Numbered from the stretch's first letter, positions 26,066 to 34,456 are shown. The stretch: DNA of 64,000 bases from Treponema peruense (GCF_016117655.1 NZ_CP064936.1:1488001-1552000); one strand, 5' to 3'. Translations and numbers: made by a program. Notes: generated from the sequence alone by a model not told the origin.

Positions 26066-26526
26066 TACGCATTACCCGGATTGTTTTCGTTGTCAAATAC
26101 CACCGGCGGAAACGTCATCGAAAGTCTGTCGTCATTCGTGAAGCTCATCTGCATCTGGTATCCGTTGTTTATGGTAACGCTTCCGTACTGGTGTCTGTAA
26201 AAAGAAAGCGGTTCTACGTCAGTCCCGTTTTTGAGAATGCCGACAGCATTTACCGACATCGTATGTGTCGCAAGATCTGCCCATGCAGAAAGAGAATTGT
26301 CTGCAACAGAAACGTCAAGGCTTCCGCCCTGAACAACTCCGCCCCTGACCTTTGGCGGTGTATATTTGAATGCCGCCGCCTTGTACGTCTTGCCCAGATA
26401 AACAACGTCTTCATTGTTGTTTACCAGGTAAATTGTCTCATAGCCCGGCGCAATAAACTGAACAAGATACGGCAGTGAAAAAGAACCGCCTTTGTCCAGC
26501 GCGTCGTATATATCTCTTTCCGTCAT
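26065..26526 (-). CDS. Minor tail protein, DUF1833/DUF2163-like
   Basis: 153 aa from the ATG at 26526, chosen because it overlaps the preceding stop as ATGA. A longer frame from 26550 is possible. It contains FIAPGYETIYLVNNNEDVVYLGK and a beta-rich body ending LSMTFPPVVFDNENNPG. The position between the distal tail protein and the NlpC gene matches lambda gpL-like proteins. No catalytic motif is seen. Confidence 0.6.
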   Translation of the reverse strand: MTERDIYDALDKGGSFSLPYLVQFIAPGYETIYLVNNNEDVVYLGKTYKAAAFKYTPPKVRGGVVQGGSLDVSVADNSLSAWADLATHTMSVNAVGILKNGTDVEPLSFYRHQYGSVTINNGYQMQMSFTNDDRLSMTFPPVVFDNENNPGNA

Positions 26527-26867
26527 GCTTCCGTAAACTCCATAGCCCATTCATTGTATCTCTGTCCGCTCCCTTCCGGCACAGAAGACAATCTGTATTC
26601 GGTATTATAATCACCGCCCGAAAGGTCCCTGAATAAAAATGTTCCGGCACCACCGCCCAGACTTATTCTGAACCATGTGTCAAAAAGTTTTTTCTCTGCT
26701 TTTGTCCATCTGAACTTTACGGAGAATTTTCTTATTGTTCTTGTATTCCTCGCATACGTGACAATGCGGCCGCTGTCATATTCCTGTGACTGCGTGTTGC
26801 CCACATAACCGACTGTTACTCCGTATGCCTTATTGTTAACGCCCGAAGGCCATGCAATCGCACTCAT
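26523..26867 (-). CDS. Distal/minor tail protein (gpM-like position)
   Basis: 114 aa, beta-rich. It includes KFRWTKAEKKLFDTWFRISLGGGAG and FLFRDLSGG, typical of small tail-tip proteins that join the tape-measure end to the tip. The start overlaps the tape-measure stop (ATGA). Confidence 0.6.
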   Translation of the reverse strand: MSAIAWPSGVNNKAYGVTVGYVGNTQSQEYDSGRIVTYARNTRTIRKFSVKFRWTKAEKKLFDTWFRISLGGGAGTFLFRDLSGGDYNTEYRLSSVPEGSGQRYNEWAMEFTEA

Positions 26868-29428
26868 AATATCACCGTTCCCGCCTGTCTTGTATTCATA
26901 CCTGCTATTCCGCCGTCGTATGAACCGTTGATAAAGCCTTCGTTTATATGTTTATCCAGTATGTCTATCACAACAGAATAGTCATTTTTCTGTCTGGCAA
27001 TCGCATTTACCCTGTCGCTCTGGCTGTTGTTGATTGTAATGTCCATTCCCTGTCCGCGGCCTGCCATAAGTCCCAGAGCTTTCATCTGTCCCTTCGTGAA
27101 TATACCTTCGCCCGAATTGACCATAGCGGGAACTTTGTCACCGCTGTAACTCGTACCAGGAACAATACCACCCGTTGCAAACTTCGGCGGTGTAGGTTTG
27201 GACTGTGCAAGGGAAGCAAGCTGTACCGCCCCGGACACTCCAATCAGAGCGCCGTTAATAATTCCCATAGGGTATCCCTGTGCAAGCGCCTTTGTAATAC
27301 CTTCCGCAATGTTGGCTGTTGCCGTCGCTACACTCATAGTCCACTGCGCCATTTTAACCTTGTATTCTTCCTGCGCCGCTTTCTTCTGAATCTCATTCAG
27401 CCTGTCGTAGTATTCCTCTTCATTCAGTTCGCCGCTGGCATACTTCTTTTCTGCTTCCGCGGTTTCAAGGTCCGCCTGTGCAGAAATATTGTCGCTCATC
27501 ATTTCGCAGGCACCGTCCACAATATCCTGTGTCTGCTGCATTACACTTGCAATGTCTCCTGCAACTTCCGAAATCTTTTCCCTTTGCTTGTCCAGGGACT
27601 CGTTATTTGCATCTTCTATTTCCTTAAGAATTGCCTTGTGTGCTTCTGCCCACTCTTTGTCAATTTTTGCCTTCTCTTCGGCAGTAATCTTTTCTTTATC
27701 AAGTTCTGCATCAAGAAGGGCAAGGTCTGCTTCAAGGGCGGCTTTCTTTGCTTTATGCTGTGCACTTTCGGAATACTGCGACTTCACGTCCTCCGCACTG
27801 CGTTCAGCCTCTTTTGTAGTGTCTTCAACTTCGGATGCAGCTTTTCCCAGATCCTGAATTATCTTGAGCCGCCTTCCCACCGCGTCTTCAAAACTCATTC
27901 CCTGGAAAGCCGGGTCTTTCATCATATCAAGAACTACAGCCATCGCCGCTGTATATTTTCTCTGCGCCTTTGTTTTCTCATCTATCTGCTCTGTACTCGC
28001 GATTTCTTCTCGCCTTATGTTTTCGGCTTCTTCTGCAATGGCCGCGTCTATCTTTGCCCTGTATGCATTGCGTGTTTCAAGGGCCTGTGCCTTTTCTGCC
28101 TCGCTCTTTTTAGTTTCTTCTGCTTTTTTCTGCGCTTCATTTTCAAGAGCCAGCTGTTCTTTCTTTGCTTTTGTTTCTTCAACAATGGCGTCATATCTTC
28201 CGGTTTCATTGGCTTTGATAACGCCGCTATAATATGCAAGCTTTTCTGCATCCTCTCTGGTCATGTCATAGAAATTTGCAATATCAGAAATTCTCTGCTC
28301 ATTAAGCTGGTCCTGAGGCATGTAATTGTAAGTCATTGAGTCAAAAACTTCCGATATTTCTTCTGACATTCGTTCAATTTCCGTTGCAGAAAATTTTCCC
28401 GAATTAAGAAGTGCCTGTCCGGCAGACTCTGCAAATATTGACTGAATACTTGCGGCCGCTTCTTTTGCCGCCTGTTCCGCAGCCCTTTTTGCTTCCTTTG
28501 CCGCTTTCTTTGCGCTCTCCTTCGCTTCTTTCTCTGCCTTTGCAGCTTCTTCTACAGTCTTTCCGCTTCCGCCGTTTTTCCCGTCCAGAATCTTTGCAAG
28601 TTCAACGCCTTCTGCCTGTGCTTCAATAATCGCCTGTTTTGTTTCAACAGACTTGTTCATCGCGTCAACAACATTCGTCAGAAGTGTCTGTGCAGAATTT
28701 TTTACATTGTCCACGGCAGGAGCAAAGTTTCTTCCAAGTGCTTCCTTGAAGTCTCCCCACGTATTTGAAAGTCTTTGGGAAGAACCTGTTGTCTGTGCAA
28801 CACTTTCGGCCATACCCTTGTATTGCCCCGCAATAACCTTTACTGCCTCACCGTTCTTTAACTGTTCCGTTGTGAGTTCTTTAATTTGCGGAATACTTTC
28901 TCCCAGTTCTCCTGAAAGTCCTCCATAAGTTTTGTTAAGATTGCGCACCGCACTTTCAAGGCTCATAGTACCGCTTGCAGCAACATTGATTGAAGCGGCC
29001 ATAATGTCCATAATTTCCTGTTCCGTTCTTCCGCTTGCGGCAAGCTGTGCCATAAAAGGAAGAAGTTCTTCATCGCCAAAAGTAGAAACAGACTGCAGTT
29101 GTGAAGCATAAGCTTTAAGATTTTTTACAGACTTTCCGTCAAGATAAGGATTATTCTGTGACGCCGTTTGAAGCTGTGTTTCGGCCCCAATCTGTACACG
29201 GTAAGCGTCATTTACAGCTTTTATTCCGGAAGCAACTTTATTAACAGCTGTTGCTGCTGCGGACATTGCGGTTCCTATCGCACCGCCTGCAATCCCTATG
29301 TTTCCAAGTCCTTTAACTATCGAGCCGTCGCCAAGTTTTTTTAATTTATTTGATAATCCTTTAATTCCTTTTTCAGCACCGCTTGTATCAATTTCAGTTC
29401 CAATGCTTACTTTTCCGTCGTCTGCCAT
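26864..29428 (-). CDS. Tail tape-measure protein
   Basis: 854 aa. The N-terminal ~250 residues hold the phage tape-measure domain, with glycine-rich hydrophobic stretches (GLGNIGIAGGAIGTAMSAAA). Long alanine/lysine/glutamate coiled coils follow (residues 290-480 and 560-660). A hydrophobic segment lies near residues 690-740 and the MVNSGEGIFTKGQMKALGLM motif near 790. It sets tail length and predicts a non-contractile siphophage tail of roughly 120 nm by the usual length rule. The ATG has an AAGGAG site that lies under the opposite-strand promoter at 29433. Confidence 0.9.
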   Translation of the reverse strand: MADDGKVSIGTEIDTSGAEKGIKGLSNKLKKLGDGSIVKGLGNIGIAGGAIGTAMSAAATAVNKVASGIKAVNDAYRVQIGAETQLQTASQNNPYLDGKSVKNLKAYASQLQSVSTFGDEELLPFMAQLAASGRTEQEIMDIMAASINVAASGTMSLESAVRNLNKTYGGLSGELGESIPQIKELTTEQLKNGEAVKVIAGQYKGMAESVAQTTGSSQRLSNTWGDFKEALGRNFAPAVDNVKNSAQTLLTNVVDAMNKSVETKQAIIEAQAEGVELAKILDGKNGGSGKTVEEAAKAEKEAKESAKKAAKEAKRAAEQAAKEAAASIQSIFAESAGQALLNSGKFSATEIERMSEEISEVFDSMTYNYMPQDQLNEQRISDIANFYDMTREDAEKLAYYSGVIKANETGRYDAIVEETKAKKEQLALENEAQKKAEETKKSEAEKAQALETRNAYRAKIDAAIAEEAENIRREEIASTEQIDEKTKAQRKYTAAMAVVLDMMKDPAFQGMSFEDAVGRRLKIIQDLGKAASEVEDTTKEAERSAEDVKSQYSESAQHKAKKAALEADLALLDAELDKEKITAEEKAKIDKEWAEAHKAILKEIEDANNESLDKQREKISEVAGDIASVMQQTQDIVDGACEMMSDNISAQADLETAEAEKKYASGELNEEEYYDRLNEIQKKAAQEEYKVKMAQWTMSVATATANIAEGITKALAQGYPMGIINGALIGVSGAVQLASLAQSKPTPPKFATGGIVPGTSYSGDKVPAMVNSGEGIFTKGQMKALGLMAGRGQGMDITINNSQSDRVNAIARQKNDYSVVIDILDKHINEGFINGSYDGGIAGMNTRQAGTVIL

Positions 29429-29432
29429 TATC

Positions 29433-29472
29433 TTGACTTCTCCTTATATTGTGCTATACTCACTTTAGTGAG
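29433..29472 (+). promoter_or_regulatory. Strong plus-strand promoter with palindromic operator inside the tail operon
   Basis: TTGACT (29433-29438) and an extended -10, TGCTATACT (TATACT at 29455-29460), are 16 bp apart. A perfect 14-bp palindrome CTCACTTTAGTGAG (29459-29472) overlaps the -10 end and start site. It points away from the late operon and toward two tiny genes. This is the form of a repressible or lysogeny-active promoter. Confidence 0.75.
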
Positions 29473-29479
29473 GTTGCCT

Positions 29480-29557
29480 ATGAGTTCTTTTATTTTCTTT
29501 ACGGGCATTGCTGTCATTGTCATACTTTATCTTCTTATGCATAACAAAATTGACTAA
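29480..29557 (+). CDS. 25-aa membrane peptide (moron gene 1)
   Basis: The ATG at 29480 follows GAGGTTGCCT. The peptide is one membrane helix (FIFFTGIAVIVILYLLMHNK) with a charged end. It is transcribed against the surrounding late genes from the promoter at 29433. No family recognised. Small membrane proteins of this kind in prophages often block superinfection or act as toxins, but here that is only a possibility. Confidence 0.6.
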   Translation: MSSFIFFTGIAVIVILYLLMHNKID

Positions 29558-29580
29558 AACACCAAAAAGGAACGTGAATT

Positions 29581-29685
29581 ATGGTCACTTTCATTTCAAT
29601 AATCATTACCGCAATCCTTGTTAAACTCGCTTATAATTGGTGCAAAAACCACCTTGATGATGATGTCGAAGGCTTTGCCGACTAA
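29581..29685 (+). CDS. 34-aa membrane peptide (moron gene 2)
   Basis: The ATG at 29581 follows AAGGAAC. The peptide has an N-terminal helix (FISIIITAILVKLAYNW) and an acidic tail (HLDDDVEGFAD). Its stop overlaps the stop of the opposite tail chaperone gene by 4 bp. It lies 23 bp after the 25-aa gene and shares its promoter. Function unknown. Confidence 0.6.
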   Translation: MVTFISIIITAILVKLAYNWCKNHLDDDVEGFAD

Positions 29686-30239
29686 AACAGCGCATTAAAC
29701 GCGTCCAGCTTATCCTGCTCGTCATCAGTAAGCTCGTCGTCCAAACTCCACGCCTCGCGCAATCGTGTCATCGTTGTTTCATATTTTGTTCTGTCATAAG
29801 GATTAAAACTTCTGTAACCTATAACATCAGTCAGCTTGCAGTCTTTCAACCCCGCAACAAGAGCGCGAAACTCATACCAGTGCATATCTGCATTCAAAAG
29901 ATTTATTCCGTAACATTGCAAAAAGGCAGAATAAATCAAATCGCTGTCTGCCGTGTAAGCAAAAACTTTTTCATCGTCGTTTGAGCCAGTCTCTTTTGGA
30001 AATTCAGTTTTTTTACAATAAAAGTCATACAGAGCCTCAAAACCTTTTATTAAGTCTTTCGGTTTTTCAAACTTATACAAAAACATAAATTCACTCATAT
30101 ATTTTTTTTCAGCCATAAGACGGTAAAACATAAGACCGTACCTGAACGAAGTTTGAATTTCGTAACTTACGCCGTCAATCAATACGCATTGAGCCTGTTT
30201 GCTTTCAACTTTTGTAAGGTCAATTAATCCCATATACAT
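29682..30239 (-). CDS. Tail assembly chaperone, Gp15-like
   Basis: About 185 aa. It matches the Gp15 family of siphophage tail proteins: YEIQTSFRYGLMFYRLM, EFMFLYKFEKPKDLIKGFEALYDFY and the acidic end LDDELTDDEQDKLDAF. It lies directly before the tape-measure gene, the normal place of the tail chaperone. No second frame for a G/GT-type frameshift is obvious. Start is uncertain: the ATGs at 30239 and 30233 follow the repeated motif immediately, so the message may be leaderless. A TTG at 30257 is also open. Confidence 0.75.
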   Translation of the reverse strand: MYMGLIDLTKVESKQAQCVLIDGVSYEIQTSFRYGLMFYRLMAEKKYMSEFMFLYKFEKPKDLIKGFEALYDFYCKKTEFPKETGSNDDEKVFAYTADSDLIYSAFLQCYGINLLNADMHWYEFRALVAGLKDCKLTDVIGYRSFNPYDRTKYETTMTRLREAWSLDDELTDDEQDKLDAFNALF

Positions 30240-30251
30240 ATAGTCATTTTT
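30239..30251 (-). promoter_or_regulatory. Late-gene motif, copy 1
   Basis: AAAAATGACTATA on the minus strand. It lies after the terminator at 30256-30290 and directly before the tail chaperone start. TGACTATA resembles an extended -10 element. Confidence 0.65.
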
Positions 30252-30255
30252 AAAC

Positions 30256-30290
30256 AAAAAAAGCCCTCCGGCACAAAGCAGGAGAGCCTT
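30256..30290 (-). terminator. Terminator after the major tail gene
   Basis: On the minus strand AAGGCTCTCC pairs with GGAGGGCTT (one bulged base, one G-T pair) around an 11-nt loop and is followed by seven T residues. It separates the major tail gene from motif copy 1. Confidence 0.75.
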
Positions 30291-30318
30291 TTTACACTTT
30301 TTTTAATTTTAACTTTTT

Positions 30319-30840
30319 TTACAAACCGCTGCCGTCAGCAGTATAATAGCCTTCTGTAAAGACCGGAGTACCGTCTGTAACAGTAACGTAGCCTTTTTCA
30401 ATGCCGCCGTTAAAGTACAAATCACAAGTCAAAGTCCCTGCAACACTGTCAAGTTCGTTTGCAACAAAGCGCGCATTCGGTGCCTGCCAAGCCTTAAAGT
30501 GAGTTTGTTTTTCTGCTTTGGGATCCAATCCTTCCTGAAAGAACACAATAAGAACAGGCATAGAAGCGTCGCTTCCAACGTCCATATTGAAGAACTTCGG
30601 AAAAATCTTTTCATAATCCGGTTCGCCTTTGTACATAGTCAAAGCCTGGTTCAAACTCGGTGCATAGTGATCAAGTTCCGTAGTCGGTGTTTCGTCCGCT
30701 ATGTAGTCAAATTCATTTGTAACCGGATTCATCGAAAGATTGAACGCAGTTGATTTTCTGATTCTTGTCCACGAAGTTTTGCCTTCTGCAGTGTCACCTA
30801 CAAAAAGCGCAATCTTGTGTTTTTTAATGAGTTCACCCAT
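30319..30840 (-). CDS. Major tail (tube) protein
   Basis: 173 aa, beta-rich. KHKIALFVGDTAEGKTSWTR, NEFDYIADETPTTELDHYAP and the LTCDLYFNGGIEKGYVTV end match Firmicute-type siphophage tail-tube proteins. Its place after four head-tail connector genes and before the chaperone agrees. GTP-loop-like GDTAEGKTS is coincidental here, since no other NTPase motif is present. Confidence 0.7.
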   Translation of the reverse strand: MGELIKKHKIALFVGDTAEGKTSWTRIRKSTAFNLSMNPVTNEFDYIADETPTTELDHYAPSLNQALTMYKGEPDYEKIFPKFFNMDVGSDASMPVLIVFFQEGLDPKAEKQTHFKAWQAPNARFVANELDSVAGTLTCDLYFNGGIEKGYVTVTDGTPVFTEGYYTADGSGL

Positions 30841-30844
30841 TTTT

Positions 30845-31258
30845 TTATTCCTCCAATTCGTTTATATCATACTGGCAGTCTATCGCCGTAATATAAGTTG
30901 AATACTTTTTTTCATCAGTCCCCAAAAACTGTGCAGTAACTTCATCTGCAAAATCAATGTCGCTTCCGTCTTCACTTACAAGCGTCATTCCGCTTAAGTC
31001 AGTAACAATTTTTTCAACAAGGTTTCGCGCCGTCGTTGCGTTTTTCATACATACAGAAAAGTTTATATTGCACGTTACGCGTCTGTCCGGAGCGTCCGCT
31101 TCATCATCAATAAATGCTTGTACAGAAACAGGCAGAACAGAAATCACAATCGAATCAATTTCACCTTCCGGACGCATGTCATTGAAAATCTTTATCTTTT
31201 CCGGAACAAACTTTTCAATATGCTTTTTTATAGCCTTGAGTGCTTTAGATGTATTCAT
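30845..31258 (-). CDS. Tail terminator-like / minor capsid protein
   Basis: 137 aa with an alpha-beta pattern (IKKHIEKFVPEKIKIFNDM, then DRRVTCNINFSVCMKN, ending ITAIDCQYDIN). Order and size match the minor capsid or tail-terminator protein of lactococcal-type siphophages. It overlaps the upstream gene by 14 bp. Confidence 0.6.
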   Translation of the reverse strand: MNTSKALKAIKKHIEKFVPEKIKIFNDMRPEGEIDSIVISVLPVSVQAFIDDEADAPDRRVTCNINFSVCMKNATTARNLVEKIVTDLSGMTLVSEDGSDIDFADEVTAQFLGTDEKKYSTYITAIDCQYDINELEE

Positions 31259-31604
31259 CTATAAGTTTTCTCCATTTTTTCAAAAATCTTGCCTTTGCCG
31301 CCTCAAACCACCGTGAACACGCGTTCGGGTTATCCTGCTTTGAATGGTCAAAATCATCTCCATAATATTGCGCTTTTGCATAAGGTGTGTGCCAGATAAC
31401 TTTACCGCTTCCCGGAACAGTATTCATAATTCCAGACTTTTTGAGCGTCCCCGTGTAAACAGGAATAAAATAATTGGAATCCTTGAGCACCTGACTGTCG
31501 AGCGCTTTCTGTGCCATTGTTGCATTTTCTGCCACACGTTCCATAATGCGCTTTTCATCAACATCAACTTTAATATTTGAAAAAACAATTCTGCGCTTAT
31601 TCAT
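31245..31604 (-). CDS. Head-tail joining / minor capsid protein (HK97 gp10-like)
   Basis: 119 aa. The block VIWHTPYAKAQYYG with DHSKQDNPNACSRWFEAAKA is the signature of the minor capsid / gp10-like tail-completion family. It overlaps neighbours on both sides by a few bases, indicating translational coupling. Confidence 0.75.
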   Translation of the reverse strand: MNKRRIVFSNIKVDVDEKRIMERVAENATMAQKALDSQVLKDSNYFIPVYTGTLKKSGIMNTVPGSGKVIWHTPYAKAQYYGDDFDHSKQDNPNACSRWFEAAKARFLKKWRKLIDEYI

Positions 31605-31942
31605 ACAAGAGTAGCCTCATAATGGTGTATAACTCCCATTACCTTAAACGGAACAACACTTTGAACAGTGTACTTTGTGCCGGTCCAGGTAATTCCCATA
31701 TCAACTTCCGGAACAAAACAAGTGCCGTCAGCCCACTTTGCGCGCCCATCACAAATCAAAAGCATAGAATCAGTAAAAATCTTGCCGCCGTTACCGTCAG
31801 AAATAGTCTTTCTTATATTGGTTACCGCAACATTCGCCACATTTTCCGAGACTGGTACTCTGTTCCGATCCTCGTCATAAGTCCAGCTTTTTTCTGCAAG
31901 AACACTATCGCAAAGCCATTTTTCGGGAATAAGTTTTGCCAT
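31601..31942 (-). CDS. Head-closure / connector protein
   Basis: 113 aa from the ATG at 31942, which overlaps the preceding stop as TAATG. A longer frame to 31984 is less likely. It is beta-rich (VANVAVTNIRKTISDGNGGK, then DMGITWTGTKYTVQSVVPFK) and fits phage head-closure proteins that sit between connector and tail. Family match is by position and fold only. Confidence 0.6.
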   Translation of the reverse strand: MAKLIPEKWLCDSVLAEKSWTYDEDRNRVPVSENVANVAVTNIRKTISDGNGGKIFTDSMLLICDGRAKWADGTCFVPEVDMGITWTGTKYTVQSVVPFKVMGVIHHYEATLV

Positions 31943-32328
31943 TATCTCACTCCAGGAACATAATCGCAGTAAAGGCGGAGCCACTTCATTTTCTGCTCGG
32001 CAACGCTCTTTGCATTCTTGTCAACAAAAGAATCAAAAACTTTTCCGCCGGTAGAGTAGGAATAAGCGCCAAGACTTTCAGAAGCAACCGCATTGTCAGC
32101 CTTACCGCTTTCAATAAGAGAAGCCTTGTAATCAACTTCACACATCATACAGACCGCGCTGTCAATCCCGTTTTCTTCACGCTCAAAAACAAGACCGTCA
32201 GCAACAAGATTTTTTACAAAAAGAATATTTTCAGTCTTGTAAAGGTCAAAGGAAGCCTCATCCGGAACAACAGCCCGCCCCAAAGTAGAAGAGTAGAAAG
32301 TATAATTTACATTGTCGAACTGTGCCAA
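31942..32328 (-). CDS. Head-tail connector (gp6-like)
   Basis: 128 aa, first gene after the capsid block. The mix of short helices and strands (VVPDEASFDLYKTENILFVK, then EQKMKWLRLYCDYVPGV) and the position fit a head-tail adaptor. The ATG has AAGGAGG just upstream. No enzyme motif is present. Confidence 0.55.
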   Translation of the reverse strand: MAQFDNVNYTFYSSTLGRAVVPDEASFDLYKTENILFVKNLVADGLVFEREENGIDSAVCMMCEVDYKASLIESGKADNAVASESLGAYSYSTGGKVFDSFVDKNAKSVAEQKMKWLRLYCDYVPGVR

Positions 32329-32345
32329 AATAAGGCCTCCTTTTT

Positions 32346-32441
32346 TTATTTCTTTCCTTTGTCCGATTTGTCATCAGACTTGGAAGGTCCGTTTGTTTTC
32401 GGTTTGCCGGGTACAGAAACCCGACCTATAACTTTCGCCAT
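32346..32441 (-). CDS. 31-aa basic phage peptide
   Basis: The ATG at 32441 follows TAAGGAGG with 7-nt spacing. The peptide starts MAKVIGRVSVPGKPKTNG and is lysine/serine-rich to its end. Small basic peptides in this place between capsid and connector genes are common in Treponema and Firmicute phages. Function unknown. Confidence 0.6.
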   Translation of the reverse strand: MAKVIGRVSVPGKPKTNGPSKSDDKSDKGKK

Positions 32442-32453
32442 AGGTCAGCCTCC

Positions 32454-33347
32454 TTACGCTACAGAATGCAGATAAATACCCGCAGTCTTGTTTTCGTAAA
32501 CATCGCAGAGAGCGTAGTTTCTGTAATTGAACTTCCAACCGTCCGCGCTCTGGTTTTCTTCCGGAGAGAAAACAGAAGGAACAACGTGTTTCTCAAACTG
32601 AATGACTGCCGATTTTTCAACAATCATAAAGTTGATGTTCTGACCGGCGGCAGTTTCAGGATCTGCAGTAGCCGCGTGTTTTACATAACCGCCCTCGGTC
32701 TCTCCGGAAGTAGTACCGTCAAGCTGGTCAATTGCCGTGTAGAATCTTGACTGCGGAACAGTTACAAGACGGCTTCCGAAATTTGCGATAATTTCACGGC
32801 TCTTTGTTGTGTCCATTGCTTCAATCAATCTCTTGATTGTTGGTGTCACAAAAAGAATGCGGCTTTCTTCCGGAACTTCATCGTCGTCCATTTTGCTCAT
32901 TGCAGCAGTGATTGCTTTAATTGCATCTTCACCGGTAGCAAGAACACCCTTTGCAGAGTTACCTGCTTTTCCTGCATACACAGCAAAACGGAAAGCGTCA
33001 ATTTCAGGAACAACCTTTACACGAATGAATTCAGAAGAAAGGCGTCCGAAAGCAACACCGGCTGTTTCTTCATTGTCCATAGCGTCAATCGTAAACGAAC
33101 GGCCGCGGTCAAAGTTTGCCTTGATAGTTTCGTTGGTAAGCGTAACATCGCCTCCAACGTAACCCGAATTTCTTGAATAGTCCGCAAGTCCCTGCATAGA
33201 GATTTTCGGAACAATAAACTCATTTGCGCCGGCACCGTTTGCGATGTTGGCAGCATTTGAATCAAGAACAGCACTTTTTGAAGCGTTCTTGTAAACTTCA
33301 TCAAGAAGCGAAATATACTTCTTGAACAATGCAACTGCATTTCCCAT
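32454..33347 (-). CDS. Major capsid protein
   Basis: 297 aa. The N-terminal region (GNAVALFKKYISLLDEVYKN, FIVPKISMQGLADYSRNSGY, TIDAMDNEETAGVAF) matches the N4/P22-type coat protein group common in Firmicute and Treponema siphophages. The middle includes RILFVTPTIKRLIEAM and the C-terminus ends in a beta strand. It follows the scaffold gene by 12 bp. No pro-head protease gene is present, consistent with a scaffold-dependent capsid. Confidence 0.85.
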   Translation of the reverse strand: MGNAVALFKKYISLLDEVYKNASKSAVLDSNAANIANGAGANEFIVPKISMQGLADYSRNSGYVGGDVTLTNETIKANFDRGRSFTIDAMDNEETAGVAFGRLSSEFIRVKVVPEIDAFRFAVYAGKAGNSAKGVLATGEDAIKAITAAMSKMDDDEVPEESRILFVTPTIKRLIEAMDTTKSREIIANFGSRLVTVPQSRFYTAIDQLDGTTSGETEGGYVKHAATADPETAAGQNINFMIVEKSAVIQFEKHVVPSVFSPEENQSADGWKFNYRNYALCDVYENKTAGIYLHSVA

Positions 33348-33359
33348 TTTTTACTCCTG

Positions 33360-33911
33360 TTATTTTAACGGCGGCAATCCCATAATTTCGCGTGTTCTTG
33401 CCACATCGTCATCTTTTCTGTCAGCTCCAGTCTGCGTCATACTCGGTACAGTAGGAGGAGACGGTTTGTTTTCATCAAGCAAAATGTTCTTCTGGTCCTT
33501 AATCAGTCCGCCAAAAATATCGTCAAGACTTTTGCCCTTGCTTTCGTTACCGTTCAGAGCTTCTGCAAGTTTACCTGCAATAGCGTCTCTCGTAATAGAA
33601 TTGACAAACTTCTTTTCAGAAAGATAGTCTTTTACTTTTGCCTGTGTTTCCATTTCTGCAATACGTTTTGCAGAATCCGCTTCCTGTGTTTTTAACTTTT
33701 CCGAAAGTTCAGCAATCTGCTTTTGCAAGTCTTCCGGCTTCAATGCTTTGAATGCTTCAAGTTCTTTAGTCGCGTCTGCAAGATTCTGTTTGAGAGTGTC
33801 CCTGTCAGAATACTTTGCTTTTTCGCGTTCAATGTCCTTGCCGCTTTCTTCCTGAATCTTGGCAATAACTTCTTCAGTAAGTCCAAGACCTGTTAAAAAC
33901 TCTTTTGTCAT
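33360..33911 (-). CDS. Capsid scaffold protein (phage GP20 family)
   Basis: 183 aa, mostly coiled coil (residues 25-110, for example LKQNLADATKELEAFKAL and KQIAELSEKLKTQEADSAKR). The opening FLTGLGLTEEVIAKIQEESG is typical of the GP20/minor structural scaffold family. It should build the procapsid and then leave. It lies 88 bp after motif copy 2. Confidence 0.85.
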   Translation of the reverse strand: MTKEFLTGLGLTEEVIAKIQEESGKDIEREKAKYSDRDTLKQNLADATKELEAFKALKPEDLQKQIAELSEKLKTQEADSAKRIAEMETQAKVKDYLSEKKFVNSITRDAIAGKLAEALNGNESKGKSLDDIFGGLIKDQKNILLDENKPSPPTVPSMTQTGADRKDDDVARTREIMGLPPLK

Positions 33912-33998
33912 TTTTCCTTCCTTGAGTTGATTTATAGAGCGCCACTGCAGCGCTTTCGAAGTAAGAAAAGTTTTGAGCCATTCTCACGGGCTTATATA

Positions 33999-34011
33999 TA
34001 TAGTCATTTTT
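33999..34011 (-). promoter_or_regulatory. Late-gene motif, copy 2
   Basis: AAAAATGACTATA on the minus strand, upstream of the scaffold-capsid-connector block. The TGA inside it is the stop codon of the lipoprotein gene. Confidence 0.65.
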
Positions 34012-34456
34012 GTTTCAAAGAATCAGATTCAGCCAATAAGGAATCTTTACATTGAGTTTGATTCTTAAAAATATCAGACATATTCGTATAATTATCGCCA
34101 TTGTAAGTGCCAGCGCCGCTACCGTTATTATCTTCGCTCTGGTCGCCAGCTTCTTTTCGTATACGCTCAATGTCACACTGTAATCGTTCAACTTCACGTT
34201 CGTAGCCTGTAAAGAGGTATTCAAGTTTTTCAATTCCGTCTTCAATACTTCTACTTGTTTCGATGAGCTTTCCAATTCGTTCTCTGCTAGAAGAAGTTGC
34301 TCCGTCAAGTGCGTTGACTGTTGCTTCAAGTTTTCCAGCTGTTCGTGAATTTCCGTCGACAATGTCTGTATGGGTGATTTCTGTACTTCTGCACCCTGTG
34401 CAAAACAAACAGAAGCAAAGAAAAAAAACAGACATAAAACTAATTTTCTTAAACAT
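34004..34456 (-). CDS. Lipoprotein, outer spanin-like (Rz1-type), overlapping gene
   Basis: 150 aa. The start MFKKISFMSVFFLCFCLFCTGC is a clear lipoprotein signal with lipobox FCTGC. The rest is helical and charged (GKLIETSRSIEDGIEKLEYL). It overlaps the gene at 34015-34461 almost completely in another frame, with the two ATGs only 5 nt apart behind one GGGAG site. It is much longer than lambda Rz1, but lies in the lysis block after the holin. An outer-membrane spanin role is inferred from the lipoprotein signal, the nesting and the location. Confidence 0.7.
   Translation of the reverse strand: MFKKISFMSVFFLCFCLFCTGCRSTEITHTDIVDGNSRTAGKLEATVNALDGATSSSRERIGKLIETSRSIEDGIEKLEYLFTGYEREVERLQCDIERIRKEAGDQSEDNNGSGAGTYNGDNYTNMSDIFKNQTQCKDSLLAESDSLKQK

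Noticed and set aside
26948..28339. Long (463-aa) plus-strand open frame opposite the tape-measure gene
   Set aside because: It is the reverse of a coiled-coil, Ala/Glu/Lys-rich gene. Such sequence often leaves a long antisense frame. It has no ribosome site and its composition is Cys/Phe-rich and unlike a protein.
30319..30840. P-loop NTPase in the major tail protein (GDTAEGKTS)
   Set aside because: No Walker B or other NTPase motif; the protein has the size, fold pattern and position of a tail-tube protein.
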